Below are positions 1-9,304 of a stretch of 64,000 nt of DNA, in pieces; positions within the stretch are counted from its first letter, which is position 1, and each line of letters opens with the position of its first letter. Source of the stretch: Bacteroidetes bacterium UBA1941 (GTDB lineage: Bacteria; Bacteroidota; Bacteroidia; Chitinophagales; LD1); contig DDEZ01000010.1 in assembly GCA_002336805.1 (NCBI GenBank), positions 186,001 to 250,000 of the forward strand. Direction: 5' to 3'. The position numbers were made by a program, and so were the translations under genes. Below the pieces are notes generated by a model. That model saw only the letters and a program-made list of their open reading frames with translations, searched no databases and was not told the origin of the DNA.

Positions 1-3000
1 TGCCCAGGCCAGATCCGCCACCGCAGTCAGACTGTACGTAGAAGTCATAGATCGTATTTGGTGTCAGGCCTGTGATGTTAGCTGTATCGCCGGTCACATC
101 GCCAGAGTCTATAGCGGCACCGGGACCTGCTCCCGTAGGAGTGATGATCCAGTGGTAGCCTACTGCAGGTGCAGGAGAGGCTGCGGTCCAGTTTACGCTG
201 GCAGTGGTAGGAGTCACTCCACCCACTTGCAGTGCCGTAGGGGCACCTGCGCAGGCTGGAGTAGCATACAGGTGCAGATTGTCAAATGCACAGTTATTGC
301 CATACTCTGAGTGGAACTTGAAGCCTATGTAAACCACAGGCTGGTTAGCCACTGCAGCAGGCAGTGTGAGCAGTTTCTGGAACCATGCGCTGCCGGTAGG
401 CTGCAGGTTCAGATCCACACGAGGGTAAAACTGAACATCAGTCCATGTAGTACCATTCAGAGAGTATTGTACGGTCACACCTTCATTCAGGTACGAGCCG
501 GTAGTATAGTTGGTAGCATCATGCAGCCAGTAGAAACTGATGTCTACACTTGGAGTGCCGGTAGTCACTATAGGAGGCGATACCAGGCGTGTTTCCACGC
601 CCGCCGTAGTAGGGGTATTGTAGGAATTCCACTCTACAAACCCGGCTCCTTCTTGTGGTGCAGTTGCCGGATTGCCCATAGTGTTGGTATAGATGAGTAC
701 ACCTGTGCCAGATACACTTTGCTCTGTCCAGCAGGTTGGCCTGCTTTGGCTGTTAAATCCTTCGATCAGAGGCAGCGAAACGCTGGTGCATGTAGTGAGG
801 AATGCCAGAGAGTCAGTCCATGCGCTGGTATCAGTAGCACTGCACAGGGACCGTACATAAAATACATACGGCGCATTCGTGTTGAGGCCGGTGATGGTAG
901 CAGTAGTCACACCTGCAGCTACTGTACCGGTAGCAGCCGGTGTGGCAGATGGGCCGGAGCCAGATGGTACCGCAGTCCACTGGTAGCCGTTAGCCGGAGG
1001 GGTCAGAGAGGCAGTCCATGAGATCGTAGCACCGGATGAATTAGCGCTATTTAGTGTCAGAGCACTCGGAGCCAGGCAGCTGGCAGAGAGCCTTAGGGAG
1101 AAGTCATCAAACGCAATACCATTAGGAGAATATGTAGGGCATGAGTCATGATGGCCAAAGTAATACACGCCGGTGGCAGTTGCCTGGAATGTGTAGGTCA
1201 CCTTGGTATATCCGTTTGGAGAAACGGCATTGGTAATAGTACCTAGTATAGTAGTCATGCCACCTATAGAGGCACTTGTACCTACTGCAGATACAAGTAC
1301 GTACCCGTTAGTGTTGTCTGTAGTGCGATACCAGAAGGAGTAGTCATAATTAGTACCGGCAGTGAGCTGGAAGCCTGGTGTGAATTCCCACACATTAAAG
1401 TTCCAGCTGCCACCCATGAAGTTAGAACCAGTGTTTGCTGTGTTGCTGTTGCAGGTGGCTGAACAGGTATAGTTAGTGTTATTGATGTTAGAGTATGTCC
1501 AGCAGCTAGGATAGATATCAGTACCGGCTGCCGCTGGTAGTGTCTCAAATCCTTCTGTCCATGGCAGAGTCGTGATCGCGTTGCATGGCGTGGTGACGGA
1601 CAGAGGTCCGAGCCATGTACTGCTATCAGTAGAGCTGCACACCGCCCTCACATATATATCATATGCTGTGGTAGCGGAGAGGCCTGAGATAGACGCGGTA
1701 GTCACACCGGCAGCAGTAGTGCCGCTCACTACCGGAGTACCTGTAGGGCCGGCACCTGATGCTACAGCTTCATAGATGTAGCCATTAGCCGGAGCAGACA
1801 GGGAGGCAGACCATGATACAGAGGCCGATGTAGCTGTAGCAGCTGTCAGCGCGAGGGCTGTAGGTGCTATACAGTTTGGAGACAGCTGCAGGGAGAAGTC
1901 GTCAAATGCGATACCATTTGGTGCAGAGGTAGGACATGAGTCATGCAGGCCAAAGTAGTATACACCAGTGCTAGCCACCTGGAAGGTGTAAGTCACCTTA
2001 GTATAAGCACCTGATGAGGTAGCATTGGTCATAGTACCCAGCACGTTGGTCATAGCAGTCGGGCTGGCAGATGTGCCGTATGCAGATACTACTACGTAGC
2101 CGTTGGTATTGTCAGCAGTCTTGTACCAGAATGAGTAGTCATAGAAAGTACCCGCTGTGAGCTGGAAGCCAGGAGTATATTCCCAAGTATTGAAAGACCA
2201 GCTACCACCTATGAAGTTGCTGCCGCCATGAGCTGTATTGCTGTTGCAGGTAGCAGAGCAGGAGTAGTTGCTGCTGTTGATATTGGTATATGTCCAGCAT
2301 GCAGGATATACGTTGGTACCCGCTGCAGCCGGCAGTGTCTCAAATCCTTCTGTCCACGGCAGTGTAGTGATAGCATTGCATGGTGTAGTGACAGAGAGTG
2401 GTCCTACCCATGCGCTGGTACCGGAGCCGCAGTTTGCCTGTACATATATATCGTACCCGGTCTGAGTGGTCAGGCCTGATGCAGTAGCTGTGGTCACACC
2501 TGCAGCTACGGAGCCGGAGGCTACCGGAGTACCTGCAGAGCCTGCGCCCGATGCTACTACCTCCCAGTTGTATCCGCTGGATGGGTTTGATGTCGATGCA
2601 GTCCATGAGAATGAAGCGCCCGTCGGAGTCACTGTACCCGCTGTGAGAGCAGATGGCGTGGTACATGCCGGAGTAGGCTGCAATGAGAAATCATCAAAGC
2701 TGAGGTACCATGGTGTACTGTTTGGCGAGCTGCTCTTCACACCAAAATAGTATACTCCGCTTGTAGCAGGTGTAAAGGTGCGTGTAAACTGCTGGTACGC
2801 AGTATTGCTCGCTGTATTGCCAGCTATCAGAGAATTGGTCATGCCACCAGGAGTAGCAGAGCTGCCATACGCCACATCCATAGTAAAGTACGTAGGCGTG
2901 CTGGCATCTATATTGGCCATCCAGAATGAGAAGTCATAAGATGTACCACCTGTGAGCTGGAAGCCCGGAGTGTAGATCCATGCAGTATCATTCCACTTGC

Positions 3001-4870
3001 TGTAGAGGAAGTTAGTGCCGGCGTGAGGGCCTGCATAGGTAGTGCTGATGGAACCGTTGTCGCTGCCCGGAGGGTTAGTGCCATATGTATTGACATATGA
3101 CCAGCATGACGGGAATACAGTCGAACCCACAGTAGACATACCTTCAAATCCCTCTGTCCATGGCAGGCTGGAGATAGCCGTACATGCAGTGGTAAAGGAG
3201 TATACTGCAGACCATGTGCTGGTGTCAGACAGGTTGGTCAGGCTGCAGCCGGTCTTTACATATACATCATATGTAGTGTTTGCTGCGAGCACAGCACCGG
3301 TAGATGTCGTCGTAGTAGGAGCAGTCACCAGGTTGCTGGCTACTGGTGTAGCCCATGGTCCTGCATTGTGTGCTACTACCTCCCAGCCATATCCAGCCGG
3401 TGAACCTTGGGTAGGTGCGGTCCAGCTCAGAGTAGCAGAGTTTGAGGTGATAGCAGATGCAGTGACACCTGTAGGTGGGAAGCAAGTAGGCAATGTGCTT
3501 ATAGAGAATTCATCTACACCCATATTGCACCTTCCTGAGCCATAGTTAGAGTTGGCGTTGAAACGGAAGATGACGGTCTGGTTAGTATACGCAGCCAGGC
3601 TTACAGCATTCAGGTGCCAGTTAGACACTGCTGAGCTGCTAGCCAGGGTAGAGTTTGTAGAGGTATGCGTATATAGAGCAGTCCATGTGGCACCATTGTC
3701 TGTAGATATCTCTAGCGTCAGCGGTGCAGGGCTGGTAGTATAGCCAGAGGAGCCGAGGAAATAATAGTAGCTCAGCTGCTGTGCGGCCGCGCCGAGGGTC
3801 ACAGGCTGAGACGTAAGATAGTATGGATTATATGTATCATAGGCGTTATATACATCCAGATAGGCAAATCCTGCACCTGCGTATGGGCCGGCAGCGCCAT
3901 GGCTGGCATCTGCTGCGCCTACGGTCCAGTGTACAGTAGAACCTGCCACAGCCTCACTGGTAGACCAGCAGGCAGGGAAGGTACCATCAAAAGCCTGGCT
4001 GTATGGCAGCGAGGCAGCGAGGCATGGGGTAGTGAACGTACCCGCTAATGACCATATACTTGTATCCGAAAGGTTTGTCATGCTGCAGCCTGACTTTACA
4101 TATACATCATATGTAGTAGCAGGGCTCAGGGCAGAAGTGGTAGCTGTGGTAGATCCGATCACGAGATTGCTGTCTACGGCACCATTGTATGCGCCGGAGT
4201 TGTGCGCTACTACCTCCCAGCCATAGCCTACAGGAGTGCCGACAGCAGGAGCCGTCCAGCTCAGCGTGGCAGATGTAGCAGTGATATTGGATGCAGTCAC
4301 TGCAGTAGGAGGGTAGCAGGATGGAGCTGCAGTCAGGGATACCTCATCTATACCTTGGTTAGTATACCCAAAGCCATAGTTAGAAGAGGAGTAAAAGCGA
4401 AACTGAACGGTTTGGCCTACAAATGCGGCCAGGTTGATAGCATTGAGGTGCCAGTTGGATGTGGCATCATCAGGGCCAAAGGTTGAGTTGGTTGCATCAT
4501 GAGTATAGATATCCGTCCAGGTGGCACCACCGTCATTGGATATCTGTACTACCAGCGGGCTGGGGTCGCCTGCTGTACCCTGGTAGCCATCAGCTCCCAG
4601 ATAGTAGTAGTAGCTCAGCTGCTGGGCGGCAGCCGGCAGTGTGAAAGATGGGGTGGTCAGTGTATATGGATTGTACAGGTCTTCACCATTGTACGCATCC
4701 AGATACATAAAACCGGCACCGGCCTGAGGTCCTGATACCCCGTTGGAGCCATCAGATGTGGTCTGGTCCCATAATATAGAATAGCCGGTACCTGCATCAG
4801 GTGTCCAGCAGTTAGGTACGCCCCCGGCGTCAAACGACTCTGTATAAGGGAAAGTCGTGATAGGCGTAGT
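1..4870 (-). repeat. Six tandem ~800-bp coding modules
   Basis: The jelly-roll plus FnIII unit recurs with starts near 4860, 4010, 3165, 2360, 1567 and 775. The phrase encoding LPWTEGFE is almost the same DNA at 3166, 2362 and 1567, and the copies at 1544 and 2339 are 795 bp apart. The modules around 2360 and 1570 are the most alike, which suggests recent duplication. Confidence 0.8.
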
Positions 4871-4936
4871 ACACTGCGCCATAGCACGTCCCTGCCACAA
4901 AGCTGTGAGCAGCAAGAGACAACACCACAATTTCAT
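2..4936 (-). CDS. Giant secreted jelly-roll/fibronectin III repeat protein (partial, C-terminus outside window)
   Basis: The reading frame stays in phase wherever I checked it (positions 4936, 3166, 2362, 1567, 775 and the window edge), giving at least 1645 residues. It begins MKLWCCLLLLTALWQ and has a signal peptide ending near AMAQ. Six modules of about 265 residues follow. Each has a MAM-like jelly-roll domain, opening with a motif such as LPWTEGFE or LPYSQAFD and ending near FDDFSL or VDEFSI, then a fibronectin III domain with TYDVYVK or TIYDFYV. Such proteins in Bacteroidota are usually exported by type IX secretion and act at the surface as adhesins or enzyme scaffolds; the C-terminal sorting domain would lie outside the window. 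An in-frame ATG at 4969 adds 11 residues and is the alternative start. Confidence 0.85.
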   Translation of the reverse strand, partial: MKLWCCLLLLTALWQGRAMAQCTTPITTFPYTESFDAGGVPNCWTPDAGTGYSILWDQTTSDGSNGVSGPQAGAGFMYLDAYNGEDLYNPYTLTTPSFTLPAAAQQLSYYYYLGADGYQGTAGDPSPLVVQISNDGGATWTDIYTHDATNSTFGPDDATSNWHLNAINLAAFVGQTVQFRFYSSSNYGFGYTNQGIDEVSLTAAPSCYPPTAVTASNITATSATLSWTAPAVGTPVGYGWEVVAHNSGAYNGAVDSNLVIGSTTATTSALSPATTYDVYVKSGCSMTNLSDTSIWSLAGTFTTPCLAASLPYSQAFDGTFPACWSTSEAVAGSTVHWTVGAADASHGAAGPYAGAGFAYLDVYNAYDTYNPYYLTSQPVTLGAAAQQLSYYYFLGSSGYTTSPAPLTLEISTDNGATWTALYTHTSTNSTLASSSAVSNWHLNAVSLAAYTNQTVIFRFNANSNYGSGRCNMGVDEFSISTLPTCFPPTGVTASAITSNSATLSWTAPTQGSPAGYGWEVVAHNAGPWATPVASNLVTAPTTTTSTGAVLAANTTYDVYVKTGCSLTNLSDTSTWSAVYSFTTACTAISSLPWTEGFEGMSTVGSTVFPSCWSYVNTYGTNPPGSDNGSISTTYAGPHAGTNFLYSKWNDTAWIYTPGFQLTGGTSYDFSFWMANIDASTPTYFTMDVAYGSSATPGGMTNSLIAGNTASNTAYQQFTRTFTPATSGVYYFGVKSSSPNSTPWYLSFDDFSLQPTPACTTPSALTAGTVTPTGASFSWTASTSNPSSGYNWEVVASGAGSAGTPVASGSVAAGVTTATASGLTTQTGYDIYVQANCGSGTSAWVGPLSVTTPCNAITTLPWTEGFETLPAAAGTNVYPACWTYTNINSSNYSCSATCNSNTAHGGSNFIGGSWSFNTWEYTPGFQLTAGTFYDYSFWYKTADNTNGYVVVSAYGTSASPTAMTNVLGTMTNATSSGAYTKVTYTFQVASTGVYYFGLHDSCPTSAPNGIAFDDFSLQLSPNCIAPTALALTAATATSASVSWSASLSAPANGYIYEAVASGAGPTGTPVVSGTTAAGVTTASISGLSATTAYDIYVRAVCSSTDSSTWLGPLSVTTPCNAITTLPWTEGFETLPAAAGTDIYPSCWTYSNINNTNYTCSATCNSNTANTGSNFMGGSWNFNVWEFTPGFQLTAGTNYDYSFWYRTTDNTNGYVLVSAVGTSASIGGMTTILGTITNAVSPNGYTKVTYTFQATATGVYYFGHHDSCPTYSPNGIAFDDFSLRLSASCLAPSALTLNSANSSGATISWTASLTPPANGYQWTAVPSGSGPSATPAATGTVAAGVTTATITGLNTNAPYVFYVRSLCSATDTSAWTDSLAFLTTCTSVSLPLIEGFNSQSRPTCWTEQSVSGTGVLIYTNTMGNPATAPQEGAGFVEWNSYNTPTTAGVETRLVSPPIVTTGTPSVDISFYWLHDATNYTTGSYLNEGVTVQYSLNGTTWTDVQFYPRVDLNLQPTGSAWFQKLLTLPAAVANQPVVYIGFKFHSEYGNNCAFDNLHLYATPACAGAPTALQVGGVTPTTASVNWTAASPAPAVGYHWIITPTGAGPGAAIDSGDVTGDTANITGLTPNTIYDFYVQSDCGGGSGLG

Positions 4937-5123
4937 AGATCCAACTCTAGGTAGACGTTGATTTCTCATGTTGAGCGATTTTGTTCGGGGCTAAAAGTAT
5001 GGTATTTAACAATAGTCAGTCTAGTTTTAACCTCACATTTTCGGTTAATGTGGATATTTACACGGGATAACTTATGTACACTGAAAAGGCAGGATTTTAT
5101 CCACTTTTTATAAACCAAAAGAC

Positions 5124-5131
5124 TATATTTG
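5124..5131 (+). promoter_or_regulatory. -7 box TATATTTG of prs
   Basis: Perfect match to the Bacteroidota -7 consensus TAnnTTTG, 30 nt before the prs ATG. A TTG in the prs frame at 5129 lies inside this box, so it cannot be the translation start. Confidence 0.65.
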
Positions 5132-5161
5132 CCGCTCTTTTCCAAAAAGAACATCACTGAT

Positions 5162-6103
5162 ATGACCTCCGAAGTCAAGCTCCTGGCTGGTACCTGCTCA
5201 CATTATCTGGCAGGTGAAGTCGCAAAACACTATGGCAGCCCACTGGCGCGTATGGACGTGCACCGTTTTAGCGACGGTGAGATGCAGCCGGAGATACATG
5301 AGTCAGTGCGTGGCAGCTTCGTATTCATCATACAGAATACGCCTGCCCCGGCAGACAATCTGCTGGAGCTGCTGCTCATAGTAGATGCAGCCCGCCGCGC
5401 CTCTGCTGATTATATCTGTGCTGTGGTGCCATACTTCGGCTATGCCCGCCAGGACCGCAAGGACCGCCCGCGCGTAGCCATAGCGGCCAAGCTGGTAGCC
5501 AACCTGATGCGCGCTGCAGGTATCCAGAGGGTCATGACCATGGATCTCCACGCAGGGCAGATACAGGGGTTCTTTGATATACCGGTAGACCACCTCAATA
5601 GCTCTGCAGTATTCATACCGTACATACAGGAGTCTGGCCTCGATAATATGTGCTTTGCTGCACCTGACGTAGGTTCTGTCAAGAGAGCCCGCGTCTATGC
5701 ACAGTTTTTCCAGGCAGATATGGTGATCTGTGACAAATACCGCAAGCGTGCTAATGAGATAGCAGAGATGACCCTCATAGGCAATGTAGAAGGCAAGAAC
5801 GTGATCATAGTAGACGACCTGATAGATACAGGTGGCACTCTGTGCAATGCAGCTGAGCTGCTCATGCGCAAAGGAGCCAAGAGCGTCCGCGCCATGATCA
5901 CCCACCCGGTACTGTCTGGCAAGGCCTATGAAAACATAGAGAAATCAGTGCTCACTGAGCTGGTAGTATCTGATACGCTGCCTCTCAAACAGGCGGCCCC
6001 AAAGATCAAGCAGCTCTCCGTAGCGCAGCTCTTTGCTACAGCTATCCGCAATACACATGAGCACACGTCTATCAATGACCTGTTTCTCACGCCGTCCGTA
6101 TAA
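5162..6103 (+). CDS. prs: Ribose-phosphate pyrophosphokinase
   Basis: Makes PRPP from ribose 5-phosphate and ATP for purine, pyrimidine, histidine and NAD synthesis in the cytoplasm. The 313-residue protein has usual family length and shows RFSDGEMQPEI near the N-terminus, the catalytic-loop region YFGYARQDRK near residues 90-99, DLHAGQIQGFFDIPVDHL, and the PRPP-binding loop VDDLIDTGGT near residue 220. The ATG at 5162 is chosen because the promoter box overlaps the upstream in-frame TTG. It is followed by rplY and pth, the same prs-ctc-pth order known from many bacteria. Confidence 0.97.
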   Translation: MTSEVKLLAGTCSHYLAGEVAKHYGSPLARMDVHRFSDGEMQPEIHESVRGSFVFIIQNTPAPADNLLELLLIVDAARRASADYICAVVPYFGYARQDRKDRPRVAIAAKLVANLMRAAGIQRVMTMDLHAGQIQGFFDIPVDHLNSSAVFIPYIQESGLDNMCFAAPDVGSVKRARVYAQFFQADMVICDKYRKRANEIAEMTLIGNVEGKNVIIVDDLIDTGGTLCNAAELLMRKGAKSVRAMITHPVLSGKAYENIEKSVLTELVVSDTLPLKQAAPKIKQLSVAQLFATAIRNTHEHTSINDLFLTPSV

Positions 6104-6143
6104 GTTGTTTATTTATTTTTTAATCATAAAACCGAAGTAAAAG

Positions 6144-6740
6144 ATGGAAGTAGTAAAAATCGAAGCGCAACTGAGGACTGACCTCGGCAAGAAGGCGTCT
6201 AAAGGTCTGCGCAAGCAAGGCAACATCCCTTGCAATCTTTATGGCGGTAAAGAAAATGTCAACTTTTATGCTCCAGCATCGAGCTTTAAGGCGATCATCT
6301 TTACGCCAGATTTCAAACTTGCAGAGATCTCAGTAGGCGGCAAGACCTATCGTGCTATCCTGAAGGATCTGCAGGCTGAGCCTGTGACTGACAGGATCGA
6401 CCACCTGGATTTCCAGGAGCTGGTAGATGACAAGCCTGTAAAGGTGGCTGTGCCACTCAAGTTCACCGGTACGCCAAAGGCTGCTGCTATGGGTGGTAAA
6501 GTAGAGCAGACCATGCGTAAGCTCAACATCCTGGCCCTGCCAAAGGATCTGCCTAGCGTGATCACTCTGGATGTGTCTGACATGGACTTTGGCCATATCA
6601 AGCGTATCAAGGAGCTGAGTGTACCTGGCGTCACTATCCTGCACTCTCAGAGCATCCCTGTAGCCCGTCTGCAGGTGACTCGTGCCGTGAAGGAAGAAGC
6701 TGCTGCTGCTGCCAAGGCTGCACCTGCTGCCAAGAAGTAA
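6144..6740 (+). CDS. rplY: 50S ribosomal protein L25 (CTC/TL5 family)
   Basis: A 198-residue 5S rRNA-binding protein. The N-terminal L25 domain (KIEAQLRTDLGKKASKGLRK, GNIPCNLYGG) is followed by the C-terminal TL5/CTC beta domain (PVKVAVPLKFTGTPKA, DVSDMDFG). It ends in a low-complexity tail rich in Ala, Glu and Lys, common in this family. It lies 40 nt after prs and just before a strong terminator, so prs-rplY is probably one transcript. Confidence 0.95.
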   Translation: MEVVKIEAQLRTDLGKKASKGLRKQGNIPCNLYGGKENVNFYAPASSFKAIIFTPDFKLAEISVGGKTYRAILKDLQAEPVTDRIDHLDFQELVDDKPVKVAVPLKFTGTPKAAAMGGKVEQTMRKLNILALPKDLPSVITLDVSDMDFGHIKRIKELSVPGVTILHSQSIPVARLQVTRAVKEEAAAAAKAAPAAKK

Positions 6741-6761
6741 GACTCTCACACGAAGTCATAC

Positions 6762-6791
6762 AGCCCCGGAGGACACCCTTCGGGGCTTTTT
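6762..6791 (+). terminator. Rho-independent terminator after rplY
   Basis: AGCCCCG (6762-6768) pairs with CGGGGCT (6781-6787) around a 12-nt loop and is followed by a run of T. Confidence 0.85.
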
Positions 6792-6813
6792 ATTTCCTAC
6801 CGCTTTGGTATTT

Positions 6814-6839
6814 GTCTTGGTTCTTGACTCTTGGTTCTA
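6814..6839. repeat. Dispersed repeat family A, single copy
   Basis: A degenerate reiteration of CTTGGTTCT/CTTGACT words. Related copies occur at 62692-62731, 62767-62791, 63171-63203 and 63250-63277. This copy ends one base before the pth -7 box and contains TTG words; the one at 6817 is spaced suitably to serve as a -33 element. Confidence 0.6.
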
Positions 6840-6840
6840 T

Positions 6841-6848
6841 TATCTTCG
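6841..6848 (+). promoter_or_regulatory. -7 box-like TATCTTCG directly upstream of pth
   Basis: One mismatch to TAnnTTTG and only 5 nt from the pth ATG, which predicts a leaderless or nearly leaderless mRNA. The same octamer in the same position precedes the gene at 22054. Confidence 0.5.
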
Positions 6849-6853
6849 CGCCT

Positions 6854-7414
6854 ATGAATTTTCTCATAGCAGGTCTGGGCAATATAGGCGACGAATACAC
6901 AGAGACACGGCACAACATAGGCTTCAAAGTAGTAGAGGCGCTGGCCTCAAAGAATGGCAGCACTTTTACCCTGGACCGGCTGGCCCACTACTCCACCTAC
7001 AAGACACGGGGCAAGAACGTACACCTGATCAAACCTACCACCTATATGAACCTCAGTGGCAAGGCGCTGCGCTACTGGATGCAGGAGCTGAAAATACCTC
7101 AGCAAAATGTGCTCGTGGTACTGGATGATCTTGCGTTACCATTTGGTTCCCTTCGCTTGCGTGGCAAGGGGTCTGACGGGGGCCACAATGGCCTGAAGGA
7201 TATAGATGCCACTCTCGGCAATAACAACTATCCGCGCCTGCGCTTTGGTATTGGTAGCCAGTTTGAGAAGGGCCGCCAGGTAAATTATGTACTGGGCAAA
7301 TGGACCGTAGAGGAGATGAAAGACCTTAATCCAAGGATCGACGCTGCCTGCGAAGCGGTCAATAGCTTCCTGTTTGAAGGATTGGAGCGCGCCATGAACA
7401 AGTACAATAAATAG
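6854..7414 (+). CDS. pth: Peptidyl-tRNA hydrolase
   Basis: Cleaves peptidyl-tRNA released from stalled ribosomes to recycle tRNA. The 186-residue protein has the catalytic set at its usual places: Asn10 and His20 in GLGNIGDEY...TRHNIGF, Asn in TYMNLSG, Asp in LDDLALPFG and Asn in GGHNGLK. The ATG at 6854 is chosen since it puts Asn10 and His20 at the Escherichia coli numbering. It lies beyond a terminator, so it has its own promoter. Confidence 0.97.
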   Translation: MNFLIAGLGNIGDEYTETRHNIGFKVVEALASKNGSTFTLDRLAHYSTYKTRGKNVHLIKPTTYMNLSGKALRYWMQELKIPQQNVLVVLDDLALPFGSLRLRGKGSDGGHNGLKDIDATLGNNNYPRLRFGIGSQFEKGRQVNYVLGKWTVEEMKDLNPRIDAACEAVNSFLFEGLERAMNKYNK

Positions 7415-7468
7415 GATAGTTCTCCATTTCTTTGTTCAAACATCCCATTAAATCCATTCTTCAATTCC

Positions 7469-7476
7469 TATCTTTG
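7469..7476 (+). promoter_or_regulatory. -7 box TATCTTTG of the cytochrome c gene
   Basis: Perfect TAnnTTTG match 15 nt upstream of the ATG at 7492. Confidence 0.55.
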
Positions 7477-7491
7477 ACAAAAGCAATTGTC

Positions 7492-7800
7492 ATGAAAAAG
7501 TCATTTTTACTGGCCGCTGGTCTTATAGCGGCTACCTTTCTGCTCTCTGAGTGCAAGACCAAGAAAGCTGCTACTACCACAAACCCGGAACCCGCAAAAC
7601 CTGCTGCTGAAATGGCTGAGATAACTGCCGGCCACGATCTCTTTGATAATAAATGTGGCACCTGCCACAAACTGCCTAGTCCGCGCAAGCATGACGATGC
7701 CGGCTGGGGCGAGACCATGGACCGCATGGCACCAAAGGCTCATCTAAATGAAACCGAAAAGGTACAGGTACTCAAATACCTGACTGCGTCAAACAAGTAA
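7492..7800 (+). CDS. Small monoheme cytochrome c, probable lipoprotein
   Basis: 102 residues. MKKSFLLAAGLIAATFLLSEC resembles a lipoprotein signal, although Glu just before the Cys is unusual for a lipobox. A short Ala/Pro/Thr linker leads to a c-type cytochrome domain with CGTCH heme attachment and a candidate axial Met in DRMAPKAH. It probably carries electrons on the periplasmic side. It is 4 nt upstream of mqo and likely cotranscribed; a functional link to quinone reduction is inference only. Start chosen at the ATG with a promoter box 15 nt upstream. Confidence 0.85.
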   Translation: MKKSFLLAAGLIAATFLLSECKTKKAATTTNPEPAKPAAEMAEITAGHDLFDNKCGTCHKLPSPRKHDDAGWGETMDRMAPKAHLNETEKVQVLKYLTASNK

Positions 7801-7804
7801 CTCA

Positions 7805-9304
7805 ATGGCTACATACGAGGACCAGCCTGCGTCAGACTACGATATAGTGCTGATAGGTGCGGGTATTATGAGCGCCACGCTCGGCACCTTTCTCAAGGAG
7901 CTACAGCCTGATCTGCGCATAGCCGTATATGAGCGTCTGGACCGCATAGCTGGTGAGAGCTCCGATGCCTGGAATAATGCCGGCACTGGCCACTCTGCCC
8001 TCTGCGAGCTAAACTACTGTCCGCAGCTGCCTGATGGCTCGGTAGACATATCCAAGGCCCTCAAGATCGCTGAGACCTTTGAGGTATCAAAGCAGTTTTG
8101 GTCGTATCTGCTCGGGCATGGATACATGGGCACTGCACACGACTTTATCAATAGTACTCCCCATATGAGCTTCGTCTGGGGCGCGGATAATGTAGACTAC
8201 CTCCGCAAGCGGCATGAGGCCATGATAGCGAACCACCTCTTTCGCGGGATGGAGTTTAGCACAGATCATGGACAGCTGCGCGAATGGATGCCACTGGTCA
8301 TGGAGGGGCGCGACCCCGGTCAGCCCGTAGCTGCCACACGCATCACTATCGGCACTGATGTCAACTTTGGTGTACTGACCCGCAGCCTATTTGCGCACCT
8401 CAGCCAGGCACATGGTACTGAGGTGCATCTCCACCACGAGGTACACCACATAGATCGCCTGGATGGCCACTGGCATATCGGTGTCAAGGATCTGTCTACT
8501 GATGAAGAGCTTCATATCCGGGCACGGTTTGTCTTCATAGGCGCAGGAGGCGGTTCACTGCCACTGCTGGAGAAATCGCACATCGATGAAGGCAAAGGCT
8601 TCGGTGGCTTCCCTGTCAGCGGCCAGTGGCTCGTATGCCACAATAAGGCAGTGATAGAGCGTCACCACGCCAAGGTCTACGGCAAGGCCTCTGTCGGAGC
8701 ACCGCCTATGTCTGTACCGCATCTGGATACCCGGATGATCGATGGGCAGAAGGCGCTCCTCTTTGGCCCCTATGCAGGCTTCTCTGCTAAATTCCTCAAG
8801 GAAGGTTCCTACTTTGACCTGGCTGGCTCGCTCCGGCTGGATAACCTAATCCCTATGCTGGGTGCCGGCGCTCACAATCTGGACCTGACCCGATACCTCA
8901 TAGAACAGGTGACACAATCTGATGAGGACCGATTCAAAGCCCTTCAGGACTACTTTCCTCAGGCTCAGCCTGAGGACTGGACCCTGGCCATAGCCGGCCA
9001 GCGCGTACAGGTGATCAAGAAGGATGAAAAGGAGGGTGGCATCCTTGAATTTGGTACTGAGGTGGTCAGTGCTGCTGATGGCAGTATCGCAGCTCTGCTC
9101 GGTGCTTCGCCTGGAGCTTCGACATCTGTCTCTATCATGCTAGATGTACTGCACCGCTGCTTCCCTGAGCAGATGAAATCTGATGCATGGCTCACTAAAC
9201 TCCGTGAGATGATCCCGACTTATGGCCATTCACTCGCTCACGAGGAAGGCCTCGCACTAGAGACTCGCAGGAGGACACATGCTGCCCTGGGATTGAGCCT
9301 CTGA
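7805..9304 (+). CDS. mqo: Malate:quinone oxidoreductase
   Basis: FAD-dependent membrane-associated enzyme that oxidises malate to oxaloacetate and passes electrons to quinone. The 499 residues match the family length. Visible features are the dinucleotide-binding IGAGIMSATLG (residues 17-27), the family signature ESSDAWNNAGTGHSALCELNY, and late motifs GQRVQVIKKD and GASPGASTSV. It follows the cytochrome c gene by 4 nt and abuts the convergent DUF1398 gene with no gap. Confidence 0.95.
   Translation: MATYEDQPASDYDIVLIGAGIMSATLGTFLKELQPDLRIAVYERLDRIAGESSDAWNNAGTGHSALCELNYCPQLPDGSVDISKALKIAETFEVSKQFWSYLLGHGYMGTAHDFINSTPHMSFVWGADNVDYLRKRHEAMIANHLFRGMEFSTDHGQLREWMPLVMEGRDPGQPVAATRITIGTDVNFGVLTRSLFAHLSQAHGTEVHLHHEVHHIDRLDGHWHIGVKDLSTDEELHIRARFVFIGAGGGSLPLLEKSHIDEGKGFGGFPVSGQWLVCHNKAVIERHHAKVYGKASVGAPPMSVPHLDTRMIDGQKALLFGPYAGFSAKFLKEGSYFDLAGSLRLDNLIPMLGAGAHNLDLTRYLIEQVTQSDEDRFKALQDYFPQAQPEDWTLAIAGQRVQVIKKDEKEGGILEFGTEVVSAADGSIAALLGASPGASTSVSIMLDVLHRCFPEQMKSDAWLTKLREMIPTYGHSLAHEEGLALETRRRTHAALGLSL

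Noticed and set aside
311..3743. Several plus-strand frames in the first 4 kb
   Set aside because: They lie opposite one continuous minus-strand repeat protein and have no consistent family similarity.
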